A stretch of 12,481 nucleotides of DNA from Deltaproteobacteria bacterium (GTDB lineage Bacteria; Myxococcota_A; UBA796; UBA9615). The first letter of the stretch is position 1. The number at the start of each line of letters is the position of its first letter. Positions 6,137 through 12,481 of this stretch are shown here, piece after piece. The stretch lies in assembly GCA_029261955.1 (NCBI GenBank), contig JAJDAI010000561.1, positions 1 through 12,481 of the forward strand, given 5' to 3'. A program made the position numbers and the translations under genes. Under the pieces are notes generated by a model. The model was not told the DNA's origin, did no database searches, and was given only the letters and a program-made list of their open reading frames with translations.

Positions 6137-7567
6137 ATGGCCGGCCAGGTAGCCAGCTCGCGACGGAAGCAGACCGCGGGGCGAAACAGGCAGCCCCCTC
6201 AGCGGCGTGCTCCTGAGCACAAGATCCTTCGGATCGGAATCATCCACAATGGTCGCATTGTCGAGGAGCGTCTGATCCCATCGGGTCAGGGCGTCACCGT
6301 CGGCGACAGCGCCAAGTGCACTGTGGTGATTACCGGTGGGGACCTCCCTCGGAAGAAGTTCGAGCTCTTCGCGGAGAAGAACGGGCATTACGACCTGAAC
6401 TTCACCAAGTCGATGCACGGCAAGGTTTCCGTCACCGACAGCATCGAGACCCTCGCGTCGCTGGCCCAGAAGGGCACGGCGAAGAAGCGCGGCGACCACT
6501 TCACGTTGTCCCTCAACGAGAAGAACCGCGGCAAGGTCTACGTCGGGGATCACACGATCCTCTTCCAGTTCGTCACCCCGCCGCCCCAGCCCGCGCGTGC
6601 TCGCACGTCGGACTTCCGGGCCTTCCGCTGGGACGATGTCGACTGGGTCTTTCTCGCCATCCTCCTGCTTTCGGCCCTGTTGCATACGGCGGCCGTGATC
6701 TGGATCGAGAGCCAGCCGCCGGCGAAGACCATGCGGCTGGAGGACTTCCCGGATCGCTTCGTGAGATTGATGCTCCCGGAGGAGCAGCCGGAGCCGGAGC
6801 CGGCGCCCGTCGCCGAAGAGGGCGAGGGCGAGGCCGCCGACGAGGTCGAAGACGCGACCCCCGCACCGGAGTCGGAGCCTGAGGACGACGGCGGCGCGGA
6901 CGAGCAGCCGGAGGAGCCGGCCGAGACCGCTGAAGAGCGTGCCGGCCGCATCGAGGAGGAGGCCCAGAGCAAGGGCCTGCTCGCGATCATCGGCACGGCT
7001 GGAGAGAGCTCCAGCGGCGACGCGGTCGCCGACCTCCTGTCGGATGCCAACAGCCTGAGCGACGACGTGGGCAAGGCGCTCGCGAACTCCTCGGGTGTGG
7101 CCATCGGCCGACGCGACAACGAAAACAGCGGCCTGCGTGGCGGCGGTGGCGACGGCAGTGCCGCCGGCATCGGCGACCTGGCGGGCGCCAAGGGCGGCAA
7201 GGGCGGAACGGTCAAGAAGGAGAAGGCCGAGATCAAGGGCAGCATCAAGACGGGGGCGGCTGACATCAGCTCGAGCCCGGAGGACCAGACCTCCATCTCC
7301 CGGACGATGAAGCGCTACACGGGCCGCATCAAGCAGTGCTACGAGCGGCAGCTCAAGCAAGACCCCGAGCTGGCCGGCAAGGTCACCGTCTCCTTCGAGA
7401 TCGACACCGAGGGCAACGTCAGCGGCGTCGGCATCGAGGAGAACACCACCGGCAACGCCGAGCTGGGCACCTGCATCAAGCGTGAGATCGGGCGGATTCG
7501 ATTCGTCCCAGCTCCCGAGGACGATGTCGAAGTGGCCGGCTACCCATTCATCCTGGCGCCCGGCTAA
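6137..7567 (+). CDS. FHA-like / single-TM / AgmX-PglI C-terminal domain envelope coupling protein (GltG-like)
   Basis: This 476-residue protein has five parts. Residues 1-29 are basic and flexible. Residues 30-147 form a beta-rich domain that starts ILRIGIIHNGRIVEE, contains GDSAKCTVVI and ends TILFQFVTPPP. This is like the degenerate FHA domain of GltG/PglI and lacks the Arg, Ser and His-Asn residues needed to bind phosphothreonine. Residues 169-190 are one membrane helix. Residues 205-270 are an acidic Pro/Glu linker, followed by a Gly-rich stretch at 334-358. Residues 388-476 are the AgmX/PglI C-terminal domain, TonB-like, with Cys401 (KQCYE), VTVSFEIDTEGNVSGVGI, Cys446 and IGRIRFVPAP. In Myxococcus such proteins link the AglRQS motor to periplasmic and outer-membrane parts. 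The Cys pair probably forms a disulfide. AGAGG at 6126-6130 sets the start. Confidence 0.88.
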   Translation: MAGQVASSRRKQTAGRNRQPPQRRAPEHKILRIGIIHNGRIVEERLIPSGQGVTVGDSAKCTVVITGGDLPRKKFELFAEKNGHYDLNFTKSMHGKVSVTDSIETLASLAQKGTAKKRGDHFTLSLNEKNRGKVYVGDHTILFQFVTPPPQPARARTSDFRAFRWDDVDWVFLAILLLSALLHTAAVIWIESQPPAKTMRLEDFPDRFVRLMLPEEQPEPEPAPVAEEGEGEAADEVEDATPAPESEPEDDGGADEQPEEPAETAEERAGRIEEEAQSKGLLAIIGTAGESSSGDAVADLLSDANSLSDDVGKALANSSGVAIGRRDNENSGLRGGGGDGSAAGIGDLAGAKGGKGGTVKKEKAEIKGSIKTGAADISSSPEDQTSISRTMKRYTGRIKQCYERQLKQDPELAGKVTVSFEIDTEGNVSGVGIEENTTGNAELGTCIKREIGRIRFVPAPEDDVEVAGYPFILAPG

Positions 7568-7628
7568 GTGATCAGCGGCGGGGGCCCTCATTTCTCAAGG
7601 TCTGAGGCAGGCCACCGATACGGATCGA

Positions 7629-7648
7629 TCGGGCCCCTACGCGCCCGA
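7629..7648 (+). terminator. Possible terminator-like hairpin after the coupling protein gene
   Basis: TCGGGC at 7629-7634 pairs with GCCCGA at 7643-7648 over an 8-nt loop. No T-run follows, so intrinsic termination is uncertain. It sits 62 nt after the stop and just before the next promoter, which fits the end of a transcription unit. Confidence 0.3.
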
Positions 7649-7657
7649 GAGGTTCCG

Positions 7658-7686
7658 TTGACAGCCCAGAAGCCCGAACCCATACT
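7658..7686 (+). promoter_or_regulatory. Sigma70 promoter for the periplasmic protein / beta-barrel unit
   Basis: A perfect TTGACA at 7658-7663 is 17 nt from CATACT at 7681-7686 (four of six to TATAAT). The predicted start near 7693 leaves a leader of about 36 nt containing AGGAGG at 7719-7724, 4 nt before the ATG at 7729. It makes the last two genes of the cluster a separately controllable unit. Confidence 0.6.
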
Positions 7687-7728
7687 GAAGAGCTGTAGGC
7701 TGCTTGCCTGCGCAATTCAGGAGGCCAC

Positions 7729-8289
7729 ATGACCTACAGTCGACGTCTGCGACTCGCCCTCGCGGTGGGAGCCATGCTCCTGCTCGCCACCCCGGCCCTC
7801 GCGCTGGAAGGTGACGGAACGACCACGGACGCCGACCTCAGCGGTCAGAACCTCACCTTGAAGCAGAAGAAGGAGTTCGCCGCCCAGGCGACCAGCGACC
7901 TCGACGGGGCGACCTCCAAGCTGCTCAAGCTGATCGAAGAAGCGCAGCGGACCAACGACATCATTCTGCTGAACTGCTTGAACGACAAGCTGGGGCTGCT
8001 GCGCGGCGCCCAGAAGGCGTCCGAGGACGCCCGCTTCGCCCTCGAGGAGGCCGCGGCGCGTGAGAACGCCGACCTCGTCGAGCACAACTTCAAGAAGCTC
8101 TACATCGCCAGGGATTCGGGACTGACCCTGGCCGCAGAAGCCGAGGCTTGCGCCGGCCAGGTGGGTTCGTCCTTCCCGGGTCAGACGCGCGTCGTCGTCA
8201 ACGTGGAGGGTGGCGGTGAGGGTGATGATGACTTCCGTGTCGCGTCGGATACCGATACGCGGCCGCCTGATTCCTCACCACAAGACTGA
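7729..8289 (+). CDS. Secreted helical periplasmic protein of unknown function
   Basis: This 186-residue protein carries a signal peptide at 1-26 (basic MTYSRRLR, hydrophobic core, cut near ALALEG). The mature part is mostly helical from about 43 to 143. It has two Cys, Cys83 in ILLNCLNDKLGLLRG and Cys141 in AEAEACAGQ, spaced so that they could join two antiparallel helices by a disulfide. Residues 150-158 are a short beta-like TRVVVNVEG segment, and the tail 160-186 is Gly/Asp/Pro-rich and disordered. I do not recognise a named family. It has its own promoter and strong ribosome site and is followed by an outer-membrane barrel gene, which suggests a periplasmic partner of that barrel or an adaptor between barrel and motor. 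Confidence 0.85.
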   Translation: MTYSRRLRLALAVGAMLLLATPALALEGDGTTTDADLSGQNLTLKQKKEFAAQATSDLDGATSKLLKLIEEAQRTNDIILLNCLNDKLGLLRGAQKASEDARFALEEAAARENADLVEHNFKKLYIARDSGLTLAAEAEACAGQVGSSFPGQTRVVVNVEGGGEGDDDFRVASDTDTRPPDSSPQD

Positions 8290-8296
8290 GATCGTT

Positions 8297-8407
8297 GTCA
8301 CAGACGGGGCCGTCGACTTGCAGTCACGTCCCTCTTGAGGCACAAATGCGCATCGTCCGGGAGAGGGGTCACAGACGACCCGGACGACCGCAAACGAGTC
8401 ACGGACA
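8297..8407 (+). repeat. Short direct repeats GTCACAGACG in the spacer before the barrel gene
   Basis: GTCACAGACG occurs exactly at 8297-8306 and 8368-8377, with a related GTCACGGACA at 8398-8407 and a bare GTCAC at 8323-8327. All are in the same orientation within about 110 nt of non-coding DNA. They could be binding sites for a regulator of the barrel gene, or chance. Confidence 0.35.
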
Positions 8408-8458
8408 GGCTGATGCCTGGCTTGTGCAGCAGCGGCAGGGCCTGGAGGACGGGCCAGC

Positions 8459-8463
8459 GGAGG
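8459..8463 (+). promoter_or_regulatory. Ribosome binding site that decides the barrel gene start
   Basis: GGAGG lies 8 nt before the GTG at 8472. The in-frame ATG at 8496 has only a poor GGGG run upstream. This favours the GTG start. Confidence 0.55.
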
Positions 8464-8471
8464 CAGAGAAG

Positions 8472-9767
8472 GTGAAGCAGTTCGGGGCTTCCCACATGCC
8501 AAGTCGGGTCACTGGAACCTTGCTGGCTACCGTGCTCTTGCTCGTTTCGGCTCCCGCGATCGCCGCGGAGTCGGGGTTGCCCGTGGGCGATCTCGTCTTC
8601 AAGCCCGGCATCCGAGTCGGGCTCGTCTACGACTCCAACGTCGAGAAGACGTTCGACACCCCCGAGGGCGACATCGGCCTGGAGGCGCGGCCCTACCTGG
8701 GCGTCGTCTACCCCGGTGAGAACTTCCGGTGGGAACTCAACGTCCACTACCGGCTGTTCAGCTACTTCAACATCGGCGCGGACAACCACGACGCCTACCA
8801 GGTGTTCGACCAGTTCGGCTTCGGCACGTCCTTCGACGTGAACCGGAAGGGCAAGGTCGGCTTCAAGTTCGCGCCGGAGGTCTACAACCGACCCTTCCGG
8901 CAGGGCCCGGCCGACGCGCCAGACCACCAGCTGGGCGTCCTGGCGCCGATCGAGCTCCGGTTCCGGCCGTCGAAGGCCTTCGACATCGGTCCGGTCGCCC
9001 AATACGAGTTCAAGCGCGTCTACCGCGCCTTCACGCCCTTCATGGCCAACCCCCCGCCCCTCGCGCAGCAGCACGAGGTCTTCGGTGGGCTGTCGCTGGA
9101 CTGGCGCTTCTTCCCGCGCAGCCACATGCTCGTCCAGGCCCACGGTGGTGGAATCCTCTTCGATGAGGATGTCTGCGTCACCGGGTCGGGGCTGACCTGC
9201 CCGGACACCAACGTCCTGCAGGATGGTGGCTTCTTCCGGGTCCGCGGCGGCGTGAAGGGCGACATCACCCGCAAGGTCTCGCTGATGGTCCTCGGTGGCT
9301 ACGGCAGCGCGATCTTCCCGGATGCGCAGGCCCGGAACCTGACGGCGGAGAACGGCATCCTGGCCAGCGTGGAACTGGGCCTGCGGCCGATCACGACGCA
9401 GCGCTTCGGCTTCGGGTTCGACCGCGACTTCGAGTTCAAGCACTTCTCCACCTGGGTCGTCGATAACGACGCGTACTTCAAGTACAAGGGCCTCTTCTTC
9501 GGCCGCCTCGGTGGCGCCGTGGACTTCACCTACACCTTCCGGCAGTTCGGCAACACGACTCCGGCTGTGACGGCTGATGGCGACGGCACGAAGGACTTCG
9601 AGCACCAGTTCACCGCGGGGGTGCAGCTGGAGCTGATGATCCTCGAGTGGCTGCACGTCGACGCGTCCTACACCTTCAGCATGGTGAACTTCGCGGACGA
9701 GGATCAGGACCAGGGCGAGTACATCGCCAGCCGCGTCCTCTTCGGCGTGACCTTCGGCTTCCGCTAG
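8472..9767 (+). CDS. Outer-membrane beta-barrel protein of the Glt/Nfs-like cluster
   Basis: This 431-residue protein starts at GTG 8472, behind GGAGG. Residues 1-32 form a signal peptide ending SAPAIAA. An ATG start at 8496 gives 423 residues with a shorter signal peptide. The mature part is a run of amphipathic strands with alternating aromatic residues, such as FKPGIRVGLVYDSNVEKTF (43-61), FRWELNVHYRLFSYFNIG (85-102), HMLVQAHGGGILF (218-230) and VSLMVLGGYGSAIF (269-282). This is typical of putative beta-barrel porin families. Cys235 and Cys243 flank a short loop and may form a disulfide. The last strand ends RVLFGVTFGFR, so the usual terminal Phe is followed by Arg. It is likely the outer-membrane end of the machine, in the position of GltA, GltB or GltH. 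The frame extends upstream to 8295, but that stretch is non-coding in character. Confidence 0.87.
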   Translation: MKQFGASHMPSRVTGTLLATVLLLVSAPAIAAESGLPVGDLVFKPGIRVGLVYDSNVEKTFDTPEGDIGLEARPYLGVVYPGENFRWELNVHYRLFSYFNIGADNHDAYQVFDQFGFGTSFDVNRKGKVGFKFAPEVYNRPFRQGPADAPDHQLGVLAPIELRFRPSKAFDIGPVAQYEFKRVYRAFTPFMANPPPLAQQHEVFGGLSLDWRFFPRSHMLVQAHGGGILFDEDVCVTGSGLTCPDTNVLQDGGFFRVRGGVKGDITRKVSLMVLGGYGSAIFPDAQARNLTAENGILASVELGLRPITTQRFGFGFDRDFEFKHFSTWVVDNDAYFKYKGLFFGRLGGAVDFTYTFRQFGNTTPAVTADGDGTKDFEHQFTAGVQLELMILEWLHVDASYTFSMVNFADEDQDQGEYIASRVLFGVTFGFR

Positions 9768-9768
9768 C

Positions 9769-9787
9769 GGGAGCCGCGCAGGCTCTC
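9769..9787 (+). terminator. Hairpin right after the barrel gene stop
   Basis: GGGAGCC at 9769-9775 pairs with GGCTCTC at 9781-9787 (7 bp including one G-U) around a 5-nt loop. It begins 2 nt after the TAG. No T-run follows, so it may be a 3' end stabiliser as much as a terminator. Confidence 0.4.
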
Positions 9788-9802
9788 CCTGAGTCGCGCT
9801 TC

Positions 9803-9832
9803 GGGACGCAGCCCCGGCGGCTCTCGCGTCCC
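9803..9832 (+). terminator. Strong hairpin, probable terminator between barrel and acetyltransferase genes
   Basis: GGGACGC-AGCC at 9803-9813 pairs with GGCT-(CTC)-GCGTCCC at 9819-9832, 11 base pairs with a 3-nt bulge and the loop CCGGC. It has no T-run downstream. Its place between two functionally different gene groups supports a terminator role. Confidence 0.5.
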
Positions 9833-9914
9833 CTCCACAAAGACGATTCTGCACCCTGGACGCGGCGCGCATTCGCTCGCGTGAGCCTCTAGGATGGCGC
9901 GCTGCTCAGGCAGC

Positions 9915-9919
9915 GGAGG
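9915..9919 (+). promoter_or_regulatory. Ribosome binding site that decides the acetyltransferase start
   Basis: GGAGG lies 7 nt before the ATG at 9927. The earlier in-frame ATG at 9894 has no such site and would add eleven residues unlike the family N-terminus. Confidence 0.7.
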
Positions 9920-9926
9920 TTTCGTG

Positions 9927-10523
9927 ATGGTCGACTACTTCGTGCACCCCAGCTCCGTCGTGGACGACGGCGTCGAGATCGGTGCGGGAACGAAGATCTG
10001 GTTCTTCAACCACGTGCAGGGTGGCAGCAAGATCGGCGAGCGCTGCATCCTCGGCCAGAACATCAACGTGGACGGCCACGTGGTGATCGGCAACGGGGTC
10101 AAGATCCAGAACAACGTCTCGGTCTACAAGGGCGTCACCATCGAGGACGATGTCTTCCTGGGCCCCAGCTGCGTGTTCACGAACGTGCTGAACCCCCGCG
10201 CCCACGTGGAGCGCAAGACCGAGTTCCTCCCCACCCTGGTGGGTCGCGGCGCGACGGTCGGGGCCAACTCGACGATCATCTGCGGTCACGACCTCGGCGC
10301 CTACTGCATGGTCGGCGCGGGCGCGGTCGTGACGAGCCACGTCGCTCCGCACGCGTTGGTCGTGGGGGTGCCCGCCCGCCACCACGGGTGGGTCTGCCGC
10401 TGCGGCGAGCGCATCGAATTCGAGGGCGGCCAGGCCGCCTGTGCGACCTGTGGGGACGCCTACACGCTCCAGGACGGGCAGGTCAGCCTGCGCGCCGGCG
10501 GGGACGCAGCAACCGGCCGCTGA
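9927..10523 (+). CDS. wbpD: WbpD/WlbB-type left-handed beta-helix sugar N-acetyltransferase with C-terminal zinc ribbon
   Basis: This 198-residue protein carries repeated hexapeptides (I/V-G-x-x-x-x) of a left-handed beta helix over about residues 5-145. Family landmarks are GAGTKIWFFNHVQGGSKIGE, KIQNNVSVYKGVTIEDDVF, GPSCVFTNVLNPRAHVERK, GATVGANSTIICG and VGAGAVVTSHVAPHALVVGV. These match enzymes that acetylate the 3-amino group of UDP-GlcNAc3NA using acetyl-CoA, in the cytoplasm, for polysaccharide precursors. Residues 155-180 (CRCGERIEFEGG then CATCG) form a two-CxC/CxxC zinc ribbon, an extension seen in some relatives. The next gene encodes a Gfo/Idh/MocA oxidoreductase, the usual partner (WbpB/WlbA), with 22 nt between. 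The aminotransferase of this pathway is not in the window. The symbol is by family, and the exact substrate is unproven. Confidence 0.87.
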   Translation: MVDYFVHPSSVVDDGVEIGAGTKIWFFNHVQGGSKIGERCILGQNINVDGHVVIGNGVKIQNNVSVYKGVTIEDDVFLGPSCVFTNVLNPRAHVERKTEFLPTLVGRGATVGANSTIICGHDLGAYCMVGAGAVVTSHVAPHALVVGVPARHHGWVCRCGERIEFEGGQAACATCGDAYTLQDGQVSLRAGGDAATGR

Positions 10524-10545
10524 GGCTTCAGAGAGGGCAGGTCAG

Positions 10546-11568
10546 ATGAGTGAGGATCGGGATCTCGGCATTGGTGTGGTCGGAGCGGGTTTCTGGGGGA
10601 AGAACCTCGTTCGGAACTTCGCACGGACGAAGGGCGCACGCCTCGTGGCGGTGGCGGACCTCGTCGAGGCGCACTTGCAGCGCGCGCAGTCGCTGGTGCC
10701 CGGCGTCACGTGCACCACGCGCTTCGAGGACCTGCTGGAGAACCCGGAGATCGGGGCGGTCGCCGTGGTGACGGAGGCCGCGACCCACCACCGCTTCGCC
10801 AAGGCCGCGCTGCTGGCGGACAAGGACGTCTACGTCGAGAAGCCGCTGACCCTGACCGTTCAGGACGCGCAGGAGCTCGTGACCCTGGCGGCCGAGCGCA
10901 ACCGGATCCTGATGGTGGGCCACCTGATGCTGTTCCACCCGGCGATGCGCTGGATCAAGGAGCGGCTGGCGGCAGGCGAGTTCGGGGACCTGCACTACCT
11001 GTACTGCCAGCGCTTGAACCTGGGCGTGGTCCGGCGTGACGAGAGCGCCTGGTGGTCCCTGGCGCCGCACGACATCTCCATCCTGCTGTACCTGATGGAC
11101 GAGCTGCCCCGCGACATCAGCGCGCGTGGGCACAGCTACCTGCGCTCGGACATCGAGGACGTGGTCTTCGCGAACCTGCGCTGCGAGGGTGGCCAGGCGG
11201 CCGAGGTGCACACGTCCTGGTTGGACCCGCACAAGATCCGGAAGCTGACGCTGGTGTGCAGCGGCAAGATGATCACCTTCGACGACAGCCAGCCGGTCGA
11301 GAAGATCCGGGTCTACGACAAGGGCGCCGAGCGCTCGGTGAACTACAACACCTTCGCGGAGCTGATCTCGCTGCGGCAGGGGGACATCTGGATCCCCAGC
11401 TTCGCGATGACGGAGCCGCTCCTGGTCGAGTGCCAGCACTTCGTGGACTGCGTGCGGGAGCGCCGCACGCCGGACACCCCGGGTGAGCAGGGCCTCGAGG
11501 TCGTGCGCATCCTGCAGGCCGGTCAACGGTCCATCGGCCTGGGTGGCGCGCCCGTCGCGCTGCGCTGA
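10546..11568 (+). CDS. Gfo/Idh/MocA family NAD(P)-dependent oxidoreductase (WbpB/WlbA-like by context)
   Basis: This 340-residue protein starts at the ATG at 10546, behind a GAGAGG stretch at 10531-10536. The N-terminal Rossmann fold shows GVVGAGFWGKN (10-20) and the acidic strand end LVAVADLVEA (33-42). VYVEKPLTLT (95-104) is the family EKP motif that contacts cofactor and substrate. HLMLFHPAMRWIKE (126-139) and SLAPHDISILLYLMDE (171-186) mark the substrate domain, with His175 and Asp176 as likely catalytic residues. The C-terminal part is an open beta sheet typical of the family. It probably oxidises the sugar ring of a UDP-sugar before amination, and the acetyltransferase upstream would act last. 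Substrate cannot be read from the sequence. The usual sugar aminotransferase is absent nearby, so it must be encoded elsewhere or the pathway differs. Confidence 0.9.
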   Translation: MSEDRDLGIGVVGAGFWGKNLVRNFARTKGARLVAVADLVEAHLQRAQSLVPGVTCTTRFEDLLENPEIGAVAVVTEAATHHRFAKAALLADKDVYVEKPLTLTVQDAQELVTLAAERNRILMVGHLMLFHPAMRWIKERLAAGEFGDLHYLYCQRLNLGVVRRDESAWWSLAPHDISILLYLMDELPRDISARGHSYLRSDIEDVVFANLRCEGGQAAEVHTSWLDPHKIRKLTLVCSGKMITFDDSQPVEKIRVYDKGAERSVNYNTFAELISLRQGDIWIPSFAMTEPLLVECQHFVDCVRERRTPDTPGEQGLEVVRILQAGQRSIGLGGAPVALR

Positions 11569-11582
11569 ACCGAGCCCTTCGC

Positions 11583-11616
11583 CGCGGGCCGTCCCTCTCT
11601 CGGGGGGCGGCCCGCG
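11583..11616 (+). terminator. Strong GC hairpin terminator after the oxidoreductase gene
   Basis: CGCGGGCCG at 11583-11591 pairs with CGGCCCGCG at 11608-11616, nine perfect pairs, and the inner CCC (11593-11595) can pair with GGG (11604-11606). It starts 15 nt after the TGA. The only T-rich bases downstream are a weak TGCGTTCTGCG, so termination may need a helper factor. Confidence 0.6.
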
Positions 11617-11715
11617 CTGCGTTCTGCGCCCGCGATGAAGAATCGTGGAGGCTCCTGCGTCCAATCGACACGAACGATGAATGAGGAGCCGATCTGCCTC
11701 ATATGGTAGAAAGTG

Positions 11716-11756
11716 TCGAGATTTGTCGCAGAGGGTCCAAGTACCTTCGAGATTTG
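11716..11756 (+). repeat. 10-bp direct repeat TCGAGATTTG upstream of ftsK
   Basis: Exact copies at 11716-11725 and 11747-11756 are 31 nt apart centre to centre, close to three DNA helical turns. They lie in an A/T-richer stretch (about 11640-11760) just before the ftsK start. The spacing suggests two sites on the same DNA face for a regulator. Confidence 0.45.
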
Positions 11757-11778
11757 AGGAAACCGCCTGGAGCCGCCC

Positions 11779-12481
11779 GTGGCCTCGACGCGCAGGAACC
11801 CGACCCGCTCCACCTCCACCAGCAAGACGAAGCCGTCGCGCTCGGCGGCGAAGCGAACCACGCGCGTTCGACGCGGCGGAGCCGTGATGGCCCGCCCGAA
11901 GGTGGACGACAACAAGCGCACCGGCCTGCGGACCATCCGCAAGCGGCGGGTCGCGCTCGTCAGCGAGCTGATGGCCATGGGCTCGCTCGCCCTGGGCGCG
12001 CTCCTGCTCCTGGCCCTGCTGAGCTACCACCCCGCCGACGCGCTGGCCGGGCAGTGGGGCGACGAGGGGACCATCCGCAACTGGATTGGGCCCTTCGGCG
12101 CGTGGACCTCCCAGCTGGTGGTGGACGTGATGGGCATGACCGCCTTCGCGCTGCCCTTGCTGCTGGGCCTGGGCTCTGCCTCGCTCTTCGCGAGCCGCTC
12201 GCGCCGACCGCGCTGGAGCGAGCTGATCGGCTTCTTCGCGGTGCTCGCCTCGCTCGCACTGCTGGTGCACCTGTGCTTCCCCTCGGTGTCCTTTCGGGGC
12301 GCGGACGTGGAGGGCGGCGGCCTCGTCGGGGACGCCCTGGCATCCCTGCTGCGCGGCTGGGTCGGCGTGCCGGGGGCGTGGATCGCCGGGCTGACCGTCC
12401 TGGCTGCGGCGGCCCGGGTCACCTTCGGCGTGCGGATCGTGAACATCCTGCGCGGCGGGGCCTCGCGCTCGACCGCGGTGG
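11779..12481 (+). CDS. ftsK: DNA translocase FtsK, N-terminal membrane domain (3' truncated by window end)
   Basis: The frame runs 234 codons off the window end. The N-terminus (1-58) is basic and Ser/Thr-rich. FtsK-type membrane helices follow at about 60-81 (ending LLALLSYHPAD), 110-137 (after IGPFGAWTSQLVVDVMGM), 148-168 and 198-214. The GPFGAW, LSYHPAD and GGGLVGDALASLLRGWVGVPGAW patterns match the FtsK four-TM domain, which anchors the protein at the division septum. The motor and gamma domains lie beyond the window. I chose GTG 11779 (GGAG at 11669+100, that is 11769-11772, 6 nt upstream) because G/C-ended codons begin right there. ATG 11887, with GGAG at 11878-11881, is a good alternative and would remove the first 36 residues. 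An in-frame stop at 11755-11757 limits any earlier start. Confidence 0.9.
   Translation, partial: MASTRRNPTRSTSTSKTKPSRSAAKRTTRVRRGGAVMARPKVDDNKRTGLRTIRKRRVALVSELMAMGSLALGALLLLALLSYHPADALAGQWGDEGTIRNWIGPFGAWTSQLVVDVMGMTAFALPLLLGLGSASLFASRSRRPRWSELIGFFAVLASLALLVHLCFPSVSFRGADVEGGGLVGDALASLLRGWVGVPGAWIAGLTVLAAAARVTFGVRIVNILRGGASRSTAV

Noticed and set aside
8318..8346. TTGCAG and CACAAA as a promoter for the barrel gene
   Set aside because: The -10 match is only three of six, too weak to call in a spacer of this size.
8295..8471. Upstream extension of the barrel gene in the same frame
   Set aside because: It would put about 59 hydrophilic residues ahead of a normal signal peptide, and there is a good ribosome site for the GTG at 8472.
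9889..9896. TAGGAT as a -10 box before the acetyltransferase gene
   Set aside because: No -35-like sequence lies at the right distance, and the box overlaps a chance ATG at 9894.
10441..10545. Upstream extension of the oxidoreductase gene
   Set aside because: It overlaps the acetyltransferase gene in another frame, and the Rossmann fold begins properly after the ATG at 10546.
10528..12270. Very long reverse-strand open frames, for example here and at 974-1999, 2053-3720, 4896-6107, 6104-7591 and 8298-9872
   Set aside because: They lie opposite well-supported + strand genes, have Arg/Val/Leu/Glu-rich low-complexity translations and no domain. G/C-ended codons on the + strand make stops rare in the opposite frame.

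Overview
The window is GC-rich DNA with strong G/C preference at third codon positions. All supported genes are on the + strand. The gene content points to a member of the Myxococcota or another former deltaproteobacterial lineage, because the combination of TolQ/ExbB, two ExbD-like proteins, TPR proteins, an FHA-like/AgmX-PglI-tail protein and an outer-membrane barrel is the signature of the Agl-Glt (gliding motility) and Nfs (spore coat) envelope machines known from Myxococcus xanthus. This is a family-level assignment made by eye. Whether this copy drives motility, polysaccharide handling or something else cannot be read from the sequence.

Layout. Positions 1-3642 hold two TPR proteins: a large one truncated by the window start, and a secreted one with an Ala/Lys helix and a Pro/Glu tail. 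They overlap by ATGA. Positions 3693-3974 encode a small secreted protein preceded by a near-consensus sigma70 promoter whose predicted start lies only 2-3 nt before the ATG. Positions 4113-6014 encode the proton-channel motor: one TolQ/ExbB protein and two ExbD proteins. The first ExbD has Asn where the proton-carrying Asp is expected, and its periplasmic domain carries six Cys and a calcium-loop-like motif. Positions 6137-7567 encode the trans-envelope coupling protein (FHA-like cytoplasmic domain, one membrane helix, acidic and Gly-rich periplasmic linker, AgmX/PglI C-terminal domain). Positions 7729-9767 encode a small periplasmic helical protein, with its own TTGACA promoter, and an outer-membrane beta-barrel.

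A likely way these parts work together is as follows: the inner-membrane motor uses the proton gradient, the FHA/AgmX protein passes the conformational change across the periplasm, the TPR proteins act as periplasmic scaffolds, and the barrel is the outer-membrane end. Several spacers in this cluster can fold into hairpins, which may set the relative amounts of the subunits.

After terminator-like hairpins, positions 9927-11568 hold a WbpD/WlbB-type sugar N-acetyltransferase with a C-terminal zinc ribbon and a Gfo/Idh/MocA oxidoreductase. Together these suggest synthesis of a modified nucleotide sugar for surface polysaccharide. A strong GC hairpin ends this unit. The window closes with the first 234 codons of the DNA translocase FtsK. 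No RNA genes, CRISPR arrays, insertion sequences or phage genes were seen, and no gene-free stretch exceeds about 210 bases.
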